Below are positions 1 to 12,310 of a stretch of DNA of 64,000 nt, in pieces. Numbering within the stretch: the stretch's first letter is position 1; each line of letters starts with the position of its first letter. The DNA lies in contig VXAZ01018984.1 in the NCBI GenBank assembly GCA_013399875.1, positions 3,044,935 to 3,108,934 of the forward strand. Direction: 5' to 3'. Source of the DNA: Gymnorhina tibicen. Taxonomy: Eukaryota; Chordata; Aves; Passeriformes; Artamidae. The notes beneath the pieces are model-generated. The model saw nothing but the letters and a program-made list of their open reading frames with translations. It was not told the origin of the DNA and ran no database searches. Position numbers and translations under genes: made by a program.

Positions 1-402
1 GGAACAACAGTTGCATTTTTAAGTGATGAAGGGTATTTCTGACAGTCTCCAAGACCATCAAGTGTGAATCCCTTTCCTGACTACAGCCTAAATTGTTACA
101 ATAATCTGTTGTATTCTGAGTTATTGCCTATTTATTTATTTTAAGATAGTTGATGTTAAATACACAATCCTCAGAACATCATTTCTCTGCATGGGAATAG
201 AAGACTGTGGAAGTACAAAATACAAGTTGTAGATTTCATTCTCCATTTATCAGTGAACCCCTGAGAGGAAAACCTGGCTCAGAATAGCTCTTGCATTATT
301 TCTTATGTGACTAATTTGCTAAATGTATCAAAAAGCATATAAATCTTACTGTTTTCAAAGCATTAAAAGGAATCTAAGCTTTCAAATTCCTGCAGTATCA
401 TT

Positions 403-422
403 TGGAATGGAATGGAATGGAA
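403..422 (+). repeat. (TGGAA)n microsatellite at a CR1 3' end
   Basis: Four tandem TGGAA units run directly into the CR1 terminus at 421. Confidence 0.8.
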
Positions 423-715
423 TCACAGAATCAGTCATAGAATGGCTTGGATTGGAAGAAACCTTAAAGATCATCCAGTTCCAACTTCTCTGCCATGGGC
501 AGGGACACCTTCCACTAGACCAGTTTGCTCAGAGCCTCATCCAAACTGGCCTTGAACACTTCCAGGGATGGGGCATCCACAACTTATCTGGGGAATCTGA
601 TCCAGTGCCTCACCACCCTCACAGCAAAGAATGTTTTCATAATATCTAATCTAAACTTGTTCTTTCTTTCAGCTTGAAACCATAATTGGTTCCTGGTTAT
701 TGCAAGGCTAAGGCT
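421..715 (-). mobile_element. CR1 LINE fragment (3' end)
   Basis: Reading the minus strand, the sequence ends in the CR1 3' terminus: CTTTAAGG, TTCCAATCC, AAGCCATTCTATGA. The plus strand shows the diagnostic order CATAGAATGG, TTGGAAG, CCTTAAAGATCATC, GCCATGGGCAGGGACACC, CACTAGACCAG and GGGATGGGGCATCCAC. The copy is 5'-truncated and diverged, and fades out near 715. A (TGGAA)n run at 403-422 abuts its 3' end. Confidence 0.9.
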
Positions 716-1576
716 GCAGCCAGTTTCTGTGATTTTCATTCTTGTGGACAGGATTTTCAGCTTAATGCTTTCCTGAAGTATTAGTATGTATTCTTGATTT
801 GTTCTACCAGTAATTTTCATGATGGATCCAAGTTTTTACACAGCCTGGGATTAAGTACCTAATTCACTAAAGGGTTTGGGTCCACCTTTACCTGAAATGA
901 TTGACCAGAGATGTACCATCATGCTTGGGTCTGATGAATTTTTTAATGAATGTAGCATTAGTATAGAAAGAGGCTTACAGGGTTCAGTAGTTTAGTGAAG
1001 ATGTTGGCTGGGCATCAAGAGAATTTAAATTTCATTCCTAGTCTTGAAATGTGATAAATCTGGCTATTGCTGGAAAAAAAAGAGGTCCAAATGTGGTGAA
1101 TATTGTGTCAGTTTTGGAGTACTTTTGTTTCACAATTATTGCTTTCTTAAATATTTATCTACCAAGAAACATTTCTGTATTTGCCAAATGCCTTTTCTGC
1201 AATAGAGAACAGCCTGGAACGGCTGGGAGATCAGGATAAAGCACTGGTGGCACACCTCTAGCAAAAGCAAGAACTCTTGTGTCAAATTATCTTGCAAGGC
1301 AGGAATTGATCCAGAATTGATGTAATGTTAACTCCGGGCAGGAATGCAATGTTAACTGAGGAAGTTGCAACATACCTTGACCGTTGCTAAATTAATTCTT
1401 CTTGTGGGATATTTAATTTGAGGTACATCACCTTTTTTTCTCTTTGTGAGCAAGTTCAAAGTAATTCTGAAGATTTAAGATATTCTCAAGTGGTTGGAGC
1501 GAGTAATTTAGTATTTTGATATGTTTAATTCAATTAATGTAGTTAAATAAGAGATATATAGTTAAATTAATGGTAA

Positions 1577-1950
1577 GAGCTGGGGCTATTCAGCCTGGAG
1601 AAGAGAAGGCTCTGGAGATACCTGAAGGCAGCTTCCAGCACCTGAAGGGGATGACAAAAGAGCTGGAGAGGCACTTTTCACAAGACGTGGAGTGGTGGAA
1701 CAAGGGGTAATGGCATCAAACTGAAAGAAGGCAGGTTTAGATTAGATAATAGGAAGAAATTATTTGCTGTGAGGGTGGTGAGGCACTGGAACAGGTTGCC
1801 CAGAGAAGCTGTGGAGTGTTCAAGGCCAGGTTGGATAGGGCTCTGAGCAACCTGGTCTAGTGAAAGGTGTCCCTGCCCATGGCAGGGGGGTGAGAAGTAG
1901 ATGGTCTTTAAGGTGCCTTCCAACCCAAACCATTCTATGGTTCTGTGATA
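1577..1950 (+). mobile_element. CR1 LINE fragment (3' end)
   Basis: A plus-oriented 3' fragment, in order: GGGGCTATTCAGCCTGGAGA, AGGTTTAGATTAGATA, GTGGTGAGGCACTGGAACAG, GTTGCCCAGAGAAGCTGTGG, AACCTGGTCTAGTG and TTCCAACCCAAACCATTCTA. The end is CTATGGTTCTGTGATA. It encodes remnants of the C-terminal region of CR1 ORF2, with internal deletions, and is non-functional. Confidence 0.92.
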
Positions 1951-4900
1951 ATCAACCAGCTAATTAGTGTAGTACTTCTTTGATATGATATGCAAATTTA
2001 GCTTGATGGATAACCTAGCCAAAAGTAAAATTTCTAATCTAATGGATGAATACAATTCTAAAAGTCTGGTTTCTTGTTAAAGACATGATTCACTTTCTGG
2101 GAATGTCCATCAGTATCTGCCTGATCACTTCTGCAAGTAAATTGCCAGAATATTTGCAAAAAATAGTTGAATGTCCTGAGCATAAATACAGTAAATCCAT
2201 TAGACATTTAAGATTTTAGGTATAATATTCTTCTGCAGACTAATTCCAGTGTATTCCTATCTATTTACTGATGTAATTTCTCTTGTAAAGATAGTGTTCA
2301 GTGACTGGGGCCATGCATGTTAGGATAGAAATCTAGGCTATCTGATCTGTCTGTTTCCAGTTCCACAATATTTTTACTATTCTGTCCAGTCTTTTTCACT
2401 TTGTTTGTGGATGAGGACGTCAGGAAGAGCTAGCAGGAATCTCTTCTGAAATAAACAGGGGAGAATTTAATACAGTAATAATAACAACAATTACAAAAAA
2501 AATTAGAAAGACGAGTTAAAAAGAGGAGCCTTCTCCTGATAACTTTTCCATGGTCAGAAGAAAATGCAGGGCTAGTCTTGCTCTGCATTCTTTCCTAGAA
2601 ATTTCAAAAGGTAGTACAAAGGTTGCCCAAACTCTATATTTCTGAGAAGATCTGTCTTTTGTTTCCAGGGTAGATATAGTAGGAATTATCTTTGTACTCA
2701 AAATTTTATCTTTTGTAGCTGGAGAAAATTAATCAAATCAAGTGACCTGTGAAAATCAACCAGTTTTGCACTGTTGCAATAACCAACTTGGTTATGATTT
2801 GCAGAGAGCAAATCTACTTAGTGGCCTAACTTCTTTTAGGGTGTGGACTTCAGTGTTTCATTGATGCAAAATGCTAAATCATGGAGAGTATTAAAACTTA
2901 TTTTCACTTGTTTTCTTTCCATATTTAAAAAACATCTGCTTGTTTTTCACCTCGGGAATATGAATTTCATTCACAAAGTCTCTTCTGTTGCCATGACAGG
3001 GATGAGTTTCAAAGTCTTACTTTTACTCAATATATATTCCATATGTGCTGTTAATGAAGTAAAATTGGTTAAGAACATCTATCAATTTATGTTGAGATTT
3101 GTGTTAATGATGTGGAAATGGTGAGTTTTCCTTATATTTGGTCTGATCATGCCCGTTTTGTGTTGAAAAGATATAATTATTCATTTTTTAAAAAAAGAAT
3201 AAGTTGTCACAACCAAATTAAAGCCTTGTTTTGATCAAGTTATAATGTGTGTGTAAATTGTAGCATTTGCTGCTCTGTGTTCCGAGCCTGATGTTGCTTT
3301 CTCCACTAGCTGAGGCTCCAATATTTAAAGTGCTCCTTTTTTTTCATACGTAAAAATGTACCTCCAGCCCATCAAACCATTTCCTTGGGAAGCTGTGGTT
3401 CATGACAGCATGACCAAGTTAGTGTTCTAACCTGGAAATGAAAGGAAAGCAGAAGCTGAGCTGTTTGAGAAACACTGGCACGGCAAGGGATTACCCTGTC
3501 TCATTTTCCCCAAACCACATTTTTCTGGAATTACGCTTCCAGCAAGAGTCCCCACCCAGGCAGTCCTTCTCCCAGATGAGGTAAAGGAAGCCACCATCAA
3601 GCTGAGCTGGGAGCTGTGCTAGGCTTCTCTGAGCTGGAAGCCTCTCTTCATTACATCACACCTGGCCGTATTTCAGAGATTAATGAACAGCATCTTGTCA
3701 GGTTTAATATATCGCAGTGCTTGAGTTCCCATTGAAGATGTAATCATAAATTCCCTGAGCTGTGAACTACACCTTAAGGACTCGCAGGGAGTTCTAAGAA
3801 GGCAAGAAAAAGAAATGACTGTAAACTACAGAGTGTGCCAGTTTTGAGAGAAACCTGCAGATTTTCTAGGACATTAGGTTTCAAAAGAAGGATTACACAC
3901 AGACTAAACAGAGTAGAAGTCATAAAAATTTAAAGACATCACAAAAATAAGATCCTTTTTAGGTATGACAGAATACTGAAGGAAATTTATACTGAATTAT
4001 ACCACCCAAGCAGACCCATTAATTAACGTAATGAGAAAATATGTTCCATTTCCATGGACCCAAGCGTGTCAGGAAGCATTTGACACTTTTAAAAGGGGGA
4101 GAGGTGAAAGCATGCACTTCACTGCTCTTGAAATTCTCAGCTTTTAGCTTATCTATTCACATTCATGTTTGGGCTGCTGAGGCATTAGGATATGTAGTAA
4201 TAGAGACAGAAAGAAAAAACCACTGCAAGTGACTGATATGCCTAAAAAAATGTAAACACATTTGTGCTGAATAACTCTTAAAGTTCTGTCTTGTATCCTG
4301 AACATTGGAGAGATTGTCCTGTCATATCATAGGAAGTCAGGAATGAAAAGAATCTTTTTATTGTCAAGATATGATTCTGAAAATATTACATATGTGAAAT
4401 TTTAAAATCCATAAGCAGATGCTCTATGTTCATTCCAATGGCTTACACTCGTAAAGCTGGCAAGTAGGCCACTTTGCAGGAAATAAAAGCCAGATTTTCA
4501 AGGTTGTTCAGACATCATTTTTCTATGCAAAGGATTTAAAAAATCAGGTTCTAATTCCTTTTCTCAGAGTTTTATTCCATTCCTGTTATTCAAATATTCC
4601 CCTGCATATTGCTTGGAAATTCTTATGGTCATTCCTTGATAGAAGCAAGCTGAAAAAATTAGTTTGAGCCTTAATCTTCTTTTAAGATGTAAAATAGGTC
4701 CATGTTCTTTCATTTCTTATCTGTGAAGTAATGGCTGGTTGATGTTGAGAATGGGACATTGCAGGTAGCATGTGCTGCAATGTCTTGTAATTTTTCAGCT
4801 TGAATAGCCAATCCCAGATGTTTTTGCACCTATTTAGTTTTTGATAGATGGGGCTACCCCCTCCAGATGTATTCTCAGACTTAATATGTTGAACCATCTA

Positions 4901-6246
4901 CATTTCTGAGGCATCACTTTAATATATTTTAATAAATGTGTATTTTGTACATGTATAGCTGGTGCTTAAGGATTGTCTAGCTTACAAATCAGTATCATTT
5001 TTGTGCATGCAAAATTTTAAGAGTTAAATACACTTGTGTACAGAAGTGTGCACATCTGACACAGCACATTGTTGATTTTTTGGATTAAACTTCGTTTCTT
5101 TGCACTGGATGGCAGGATGTGGGCCTGCAGATCCCTTTTCTCTTCTGTGCTAAGCAGCTTACATGCTGTGTGTGCAAAACTGTGCTGTAGCCAAAATAAT
5201 ACTTGAAATATATGGTCACCAAGAATCAATGGGAAGAAGGCCAAACCTTATGCTTTTGTGACCACATAAAAAGCAGGCGGTAAGTAATAGTAGCTAACCT
5301 ATTTGTGTGGTTGAAATGCAGTGTAGCAGTTGTTATATAATAGTAGGAAATATAGACAGAAAATGCAGGAGAATTTTACATTTAATTGAAATGGGTGAAA
5401 ATGTTTTACATGGGCAAAATCCGGTTTATTTACTTCAAACATTTTCCTATACTGCACTGTCATTTTATAGGAGTGCTGATCATTACTCTGATTATGGTAA
5501 TCTAAGTATTTGCAATGCAGAGAATATTAATTTGTTTAAAATTGCGTGTCTCTGCTAGTTGTGGAAACTTTGTCAGCATTACCTATTTCTTAGGAGAAAT
5601 TTACTGAGGAAAATGTGCTAATAGACCCATTACAGGTAATTGAAAGAAAGCTCTTTTTGATCAGGCAGCTTTCAAAACAGGCAGAGGATGGAATCTCATT
5701 TGCTTCTTTTTGCTCTTTATAAAAAGGTTAATATGAATTATTAATTCATCCCTATTAATTTGAGGGATCATTTTCTGATCTCTGGAAGGTTCTACTTAAG
5801 TGAGTAATGATACTAAAGGTGAGCCTTCTGCTGTGCCTGTGCTGCAGTTAACAGTGACTGCAGCAGCCAGAATACATTTCTGAGTGAGGTGTCTGTAAGC
5901 ACTTCAGGATGTAGGTCACAGTTAAAACAGTTATGCAGAGCTTTGCAGGTTTACCTGGGATGTCTCTTTGTTGCCCTAGACTTCCTGATGCCACCACTGG
6001 ACTACTGCTCATACTCCAGCTGACTCAAAGCTGTCTCCCAGACCTCTCTTCAACTCTGTAGTCACTCAAAACTTCAGCAAAGACTTGTCTTCACTCACAT
6101 TTCCTTTTATAATATAGAAAACACTTCAACACTTTCTGTTCCCTGTTCAAAAGATACATGGCAGGATTCATATAATCCTGTGGGGTTTTAATGTCTCATT
6201 GCCATAATCTGGCAAATCTTTTGTTGTGAGCTTTTCGTAGGGGTAT

Positions 6247-6582
6247 TCATTTGTCAGGGGACTGAAGCTCAAAACTCACAGTGATAGCCACACGCTCCAC
6301 TGAAGCCCATTGCTGTCTGAACTTGCCTTTCCAAAGTCTCTGTTCAGCTTCATCAGATTGTAATCTCTCGGTGGGTTGGTATGCTGGCACCACTGAAAGC
6401 ACAGGCAGAGCTCCTGTGGACATCAATACATCTGGATCTACTCTGTGACTTTCTTCTGGCAGGTGGGTTTTGAAAACCAAAACTTTGTAGCTCTCAGGTG
6501 GTAATTTTTATGTTGGCACTGTTTTCTTAGGAGTTTGTGCAATGGGTTTGTGCTTTTTCTGTTTGGTCTTCTCTGCTCTGTA
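6247..6582 (-). pseudogene. unidentified coding-derived remnant, stop-interrupted and abutted by a CR1 insertion
   Basis: One minus-strand frame reads KTKQKKHKPIAQTPKKTVPT, then an in-frame TAA at 6508-6510. It continues as KLPPESYKVLVFKTHLPEES, HRVDPDVLMSTGALPVLSVV, PAYQPTERLQSDEAEQRLWK, GKFRQQWASVERVAITVSFE and LQSPDK before a TGA at 6247. Its composition (charged, with W, Y and Q and normal vertebrate codon choice) looks protein-derived on both sides of the stop. The upstream end runs straight into the CR1 at 6585-7137. I do not recognise the protein. It is not HHIP and not CR1. Alternatives are a live last exon with an unseen acceptor after the stop, or chance. Confidence 0.45.
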
Positions 6583-6584
6583 AA

Positions 6585-7137
6585 TCACAGAGTCACAGAA
6601 TAGTCTAGGTTGGGAAAGACCTTTAAAGGCCACCCAGTCCAACCACCCTACAACAAGCAAGATGTCTTCAACTGCATCAGGCTGCTCAGAGCCCTGCCCA
6701 GCCTTGAATATTTCCAGGGATAGGGTGTTCACAACTTCTCCAGGCAACCTGTGCCAGTGTTTCACCACCCTCTTTGTAAAAAAACTTCTTCCTTACATCT
6801 CATCTCAGTTGACCCTCCTTCAGTTTGAAACCAATGCCCCTTGTCCTATCACAACAGGCCCTGCTCAACAGTTTGTTCCCATCTTTCTTACAGATCCCCT
6901 TAAAGTACTCAAAGACTCCAGTAGGGTCTCCCCAGAGCCTCTTCTTTTCCAGTCTGAGCAACCCCAGCTCTCTCAGCCTTTCCTCATAGGAGGGGTGCTC
7001 CATCCCTCTAATCATGTTTGTGTCCCTCCTCTGGACCCGCTCCAGTAAGTCCATGTCCTTCCTGTGCTGGGCTCCCCAGAGCTGGATGCAGCCCTGCAGG
7101 TGGGGTCTCACCAGGGTGGAGGAGATGCTCTGCCTGT
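6585..7137 (-). mobile_element. CR1 LINE fragment with ORF2 C-terminal remnant
   Basis: The longest CR1 copy here, about 550 bp, on the minus strand. Its translation keeps an open frame over 6800-7111 with LQGCIQLWGAQHRKDMDLLE, RVQRRDTNMIRG, SYEERLRELGLLRLEKKRL, KKDGNKLLSRACC and GFKLKEGQLR. This is the typical C-terminal end of avian CR1 ORF2; the reverse transcriptase core is absent. The frame is interrupted near 6800. It directly abuts the coding-like remnant at 6247-6582, separating it from whatever lay upstream. Confidence 0.95.
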
Positions 7138-7498
7138 GGTATGAACTGGGGCTTTTATAATTTGTGAAACAGTAATAATTAAAAAACCCCTCTGATTATT
7201 CCCTATATACAAACACTTTGGGTTTTGTTCCTAAATTCTTTTACAAAACTTATTGGCGATTTCAGAGATGCTCTCCCCCAGTAAGGGATAAGTGAAGGAG
7301 CGTGGAAGAGGCAGTGTTGTCAGTGCTTGCTGTTTCAAACAGACCACTTGGAAAAGCAGAGCATAGGGGCACAAAAGGGAGTTTGACTCACCTGGAGGGA
7401 GGCACTGGGGCATTCGGTCCTGCTTCCTCGAGTGTGTATATCTAAATTGTTTAGCAGGACTAATTTAGTGGGCTAATTTACACTTTCAAATGAGCTTT

Positions 7499-7823
7499 CT
7501 AGGCCAGAAGATTCTGACTCGGCTCTTCCCTCTCTTCTTTTGATCCACTGCTTTTTATCACTTCTGGCTTCACTCTAACTTGGATTCGACCAGAAAGACT
7601 GCAGTCAAAACAATTTCTTGGGAAGTAACCAGAAGTTTGTGAATTGTGGTGGTGTTCTTATCATTAAACTGGCACCACCACCCATGAAGTTAATTGAGGT
7701 GCTGGCTATGACTAACTTTTCAGGATTCTCCAAGGTCTCAAGCAAGCTTTGGCAGTTGTATGTCTTATCCTGCTTTGCTTTTAGAAGGAGATAATTATCT
7801 ATCTCCATATTGTTCAGGTACTT
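7499..7823 (-). pseudogene. possible second coding-like remnant with a frame break
   Basis: Following a plausible acceptor (T-rich tract, then GCTCAG) the minus strand reads KYLNNMEIDNYLLLKAKQDK, SLLETLENPEKLVIASTSIN, FMGGGASLMIRTPPQFTNFW and LLPKKLF before a TGA at 7605-7607. A shifted frame continues open to a TAG at 7499-7501 (GRIQVRVKPEVIKSSGSKEE and EREEPSQNLLA). It lies 0.4 kb on the far side of the CR1 from the remnant at 6247-6582 and has the same orientation, so the two could be exons of one decayed gene. The protein is not recognised. Confidence 0.25.
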
Positions 7824-8089
7824 CTGAGCATATGTGCCAGCCAGAAAAAAAATTTAGCCATATTAAAAGAAACATAGTGAGTTCAAGTGCCAGGATATTT
7901 AACTAGTACTGGAAATTGGGTAGATGGAATTGTTCTTTGGGACTAAGAAGGGCTTACAGGCCTGGGACACACTTTGGATAGACATCAACAGCCTCTAGCT
8001 TGAAAACTGCTGTCTTCTTGGAGGAAAAAGTGGTCCTAAACCCAACAGAACAAATCAAAACAATCCTGTCTAATCTGTGTTTGAGGGAC

Positions 8090-8190
8090 ATCAACACCAA
8101 GGCTGTGGGTTCAATCCCCATATGGGCCTTTTCCTCAAGAGTTGGACTCGATGATCCTTCTGGGTCCAACTCAGAATGTTCTGTGAATAT
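8090..8190 (+). mobile_element. tRNA-derived SINE with CR1-type tail (TguSINE1-like), 5' truncated
   Basis: The 5' half resembles the T-arm half of tRNA-Ile: CACCAAGG, a box B (GGTTCAATCC at 8108-8117) and CCATATGGGCC. The 3' half, AGTTGGACTCGATGATCC followed by GGGTCCAACTCAGAATGTTC and TGTGA, is the CR1-type tail used by the zebra finch SINE family. Box A and the D-arm are missing or unrecognisable. The family is known mainly from passerines, so it hints at the host lineage. Family assignment is from memory. Confidence 0.75.
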
Positions 8191-8789
8191 TCAGAGTGTT
8201 CCATCTGGGGTAATTTTGCATGAATCTGCAGTCTCAGCAGCCTCTGCTGCCTGAGTATTATGTGAGGGATTTCATTTCCAGGCTAATAGAAGACATGAAG
8301 AATTTGCAAGACAATAAGCTTAGAAAATATTAAAATGCAGTTTATCTGCATACTGAAAATCTGATAATTCCATAGAAGTTCCATCAGAAACAAAAAGCTA
8401 TAATTATAAATGCAAAGTAAAAATGATTCTAGTAATTTACAGGGGCCTCCCAGACATGAATTCATATTAATACTAAGGTATTTAAATAAGAAACCCAAGA
8501 AAATGCCAGACAGCTGTATTCTTTGGAATAATTTTAATAACCTAACATGTTAATGAGTTTACTGGTTGCATCCTGTTGCCCATACTGAAGTCTGTGCAAC
8601 TCAGTCACTTCACTATAATTTTTTTCTTGCAGAACCATCTTAAAAACTGCCTATTGTTTACCTTTTCACTGCTTGTTTGCCTAGATCTAGAACCAAATAG
8701 CTTTGAGTAAGTGCAGAAATGATGCATGAGGTATTAGCATGTGTGTGTGGCTGCAGGTTTCTGTTACAGATATAATAAGCAAGAGGTAT

Positions 8790-8813
8790 ATGTGTATATA
8801 TATATATATATAT
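8790..8813 (+). repeat. (TA)n microsatellite
   Basis: A TGTGTATATATATATATATA-type run, about ten TA units, in the HHIP downstream flank. Confidence 0.85.
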
Positions 8814-11800
8814 GTAGGCTGCACAGCTAAACGTCTTAAAAACCTCAGGGTTAGGCTGACATAAGTGCCTTCTGATGGCTTGCTAGCTAAGATCTAGCAC
8901 AAGGCTCTCTGGGGATGAATTTCTTAAAAAAATAAAAGTGGGCTCGGCCACATTTATTTGATATTACATTCATAGGTGTAAAATAGCAGTTTATAGTTTC
9001 ACTTGTCCATTTCCCTTGCTCTGGACCTGCCTCCCTGATCAAGAAATTCAATAGCTATTAAAAGCTGCAGCTGTACTAACAGTCTTATGCTTTATAGGAG
9101 GCATTTTGCAGCTATTACTTTAGAGCAGGCATTCTGTGCCAGTACAGATGTTACGTCCACCTTTTTCATAAGCACTTTATCTGCACCATGGGCATTGCAT
9201 TTCTAATGTTTGCTTGAAATTGCTAAACATGCTCCGGAGCTGTAATTTATTTGGGCTGGTGTAGTTTAGAGGCCTGAAAAGTGTATCTGCACCTGTTCTA
9301 TTCATCCAACCAGGAAAGCATGAATTCCACTGCAGGAGAGTTTGTGGAGTTTGGATCTCTTCTTTATAAATCTCCTGAACCAAAGGCAGCCATTTGGTTC
9401 AAGTGTATGTTCCCTTTTCCTGAAGTGGGAATAGCTTGCATATATATCACAGAATTCCAATTTTCTAATACTGAAAGGAGAACATACCTCTTGTTCTAAT
9501 GAAGGAGAGGCATACAACTCCTACATCCCCTCCCTCAGTCTATCTCTGAGTAATCAAATGTGCACAGTGAAAGGTGAAACATGTAGAAGTTGCTCCAGTG
9601 TGTACAACTGGAGCAAACTGTGCTAAAATAATCACACCAGTTTTGTTGTGGGACGTTTTAGCCCAAACTGTTTTAGCCCAAAATTTTGGAATTCACATGA
9701 AATCCAGGAGTAGTCCTAGCTCCGAAAGACAAAAAAATAAACAAAAAAAAGAACTTGAAAAACCCCCAGAAACCACCCCAAACCAAGCAAACAAGGAAGC
9801 CACTGTTGAGTGAGGTTTTCCAAACCAAATCTATGTCCCACTTTGCCCAGTTCTGCCAGAGACGTATGTCATCCGTAGACGTCTCATCAAATATGACTCA
9901 AACCAACCCTTCCCCCAACGTAAATAAATCCAACCACATAGACCGAAATGATTCTTTGGCATCCTAAAGATTCTACTCTACTTACTTGTGGTGCATTTTT
10001 AATTTACAGTTAAACCAGGGGCTGATCCATTACTTAGTGTTTTCATTAAAGTAAAATAGAAAAAAAGCACTTGTGCCATATTCAGTCTCATGAAACACTT
10101 GTAAACATGCAGTGAATTTAGTGCAATAGGATGGAGAAGCAGCATATCTATAAGAAAACAAATAAAGAACCAAGGGCTTAAGGAACAGAGATGTATGTGG
10201 AAATAAAGAGAAGGCAATAAAAGGACAGAAGATTGTTCAAAGTATATATTTTGGGAATAGTGATCAAATATAATTAAATATATTAGTAGTAACTGTATTA
10301 CTAACAGGAAATGCTCCTGAATTGTGCATTTAGGCTTTGGATTCCTTTTGAAAGTTCTGATGGCTTTTGGCAAACCACACAAGCCTTGTTCAAGAGGCCA
10401 AGGATACCTCCTTTGGTAAATCCAAAAGCAGATTCAGAATTGGGCCTTCAGGTTTAGGATACCATCAGAAGCTCTAGGTAGAATTACAGTCCTGCTGTAC
10501 ACAGCTGAGTGTATATAATTCTCTAAGTAAAATTCATGTCTTATGTGTTGTAAAAGGAATGAAAGGTAGCTGTTAATTCCAAGGCTTATAAATATGTCAG
10601 TGGGTTTTCATAATGTCTTAATAAATTACAACAACAAACTCAGTGGCTCATGATGTCACCAGAACTACACACTGCACTGTATTTATTGTAATTATGTACA
10701 AAACTCACAGAATTCTTTTTACTCTCTTCGTGAATATATAGCTCCCACTAAAAAATCCAAACAATCCTCATGGATTCCTTTATTATTTATTTGCCATCTT
10801 TCAGCTGTTTTCTTGTTCTGAGCGCTTCTTCAAATGAAGAAAATTTTCAAGAAAATGCGTTTAAAAGAACATTGCTGCAACTGCTACATTTATTCATTGA
10901 AAAGCTGAGGTAAAATACACTTTCCAAATATCCCCAAATTTGGATGAAGTTCAAATTTTCCTTGGATCCTAGCTCTCTGGCTGGCCACCAGCCCATATCA
11001 CTAATGGTATAGCTAGCTTAAAAATGGAAAAACAATTTCATGAAAATTTCAAGATTATTTTGGCTTCGATCTGAAATGTAGAGATAACATCAATATCATA
11101 GAGTTGGTAATGCTTCACTCTTTAGTTTAAGAAATAAACACAGGACAGGCTAAAGGCTTTAGGTAAGTTAGATGTGTAAGACTAATTCAACAGCATTTCA
11201 AACCACCAAAGTAAATTTAGTGTGTGAAGAAGCCCTTGGCTCTTTAGTGCTCCCTGTTCCAACTGGTTTTTGCTGTCCCACATGCAAGTGTAGTTTGCAT
11301 TTCAGTGTTGTGATTCAGTGTTGTGATTTTTTTACTTTTTGTATCATAAAACACAGTTATGGCCCTGCTCCCTTGCGTATGCTCAGGTGTTGAGTTCAAT
11401 GGAACAGAACCTGTTACCGAGGATGGGGAGAAAAGGAAAGAATTCCACACTGCATCCATTTTTTATGGCCCTCATTTAAAGCATTGGAAATGGTACCTCT
11501 GAATTTAATACATGTTGATTTGATGATGTGCTTCTCTGAAGATAGGAAATAAACAAAACAAATAAATGACCCCAATGTTTCTCCCACTGTTGCTGAGCTA
11601 ATTCTCCAAGGTATCTGTACTTCCAAAACCTGTGCATGAAATCCCCTTGTTCCAGCTGCATGTCCACTCACATATTGCTTGCAATGCAACAGATATCTTT
11701 TCAATATGGTTGTCTTAATTTTCTGTCCAGGAAACCCCATTCCAAACTTCCCATTCCAAAAATAATAGCAGTGTTCAGTCACATTTTATGAAAGCATCTT

Positions 11801-12310
11801 AGAATTTATATAAATAAAACTAGTGTACATTTCAAAGAATATATAAAATGCTGGCGTTTTGCTTTTACTGCAAAGATCAAAGAGCCGATTAAAATTAAAA
11901 TTTCATGAACTTTAAATTATGCATTTAGTCATAAAAAAATATTAAAACAAAAAAAAATTTAAAGCAGCAGGTGTACCTTATATAGTAAGATAAAGTTTAA
12001 TATATTTTATTAGCTTAAGGGACACAGAATAACTATCTAATCAGAACTTCAGGCATGCATTTACATAAATATATTAAATTAAGAAAAGCAATTATACACT
12101 TAAACATCCTTTTGTCTAAAAAATCATTAAATCCACAGATTAACAATAAATCCAACTCTATGTATTTATCACTTCCAGATACAACTGTTCCATTTCTCAG
12201 ATATTACACAAATACATTTGTTAGAATTTATATGCATTATACATATATTATATATTACATAATAGTGTGTATACATACATGGTGTTCAATAATATAATAA
12301 TAATTTGTAG

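Noticed and set aside
9177..9380. Minus-strand frame with LLQWNSCFPGWMNRTG, preceded by a GGTTCAG acceptor-like site
   Set aside because: Short, no recognised family, no donor of quality, and not clearly linked to the remnants at 6.2-7.8 kb; not separable from chance.
9999..10382. 127-codon minus-strand frame
   Set aside because: Leu/Ile/Phe-rich from AT-rich DNA, with no domain, splice site or family signature.
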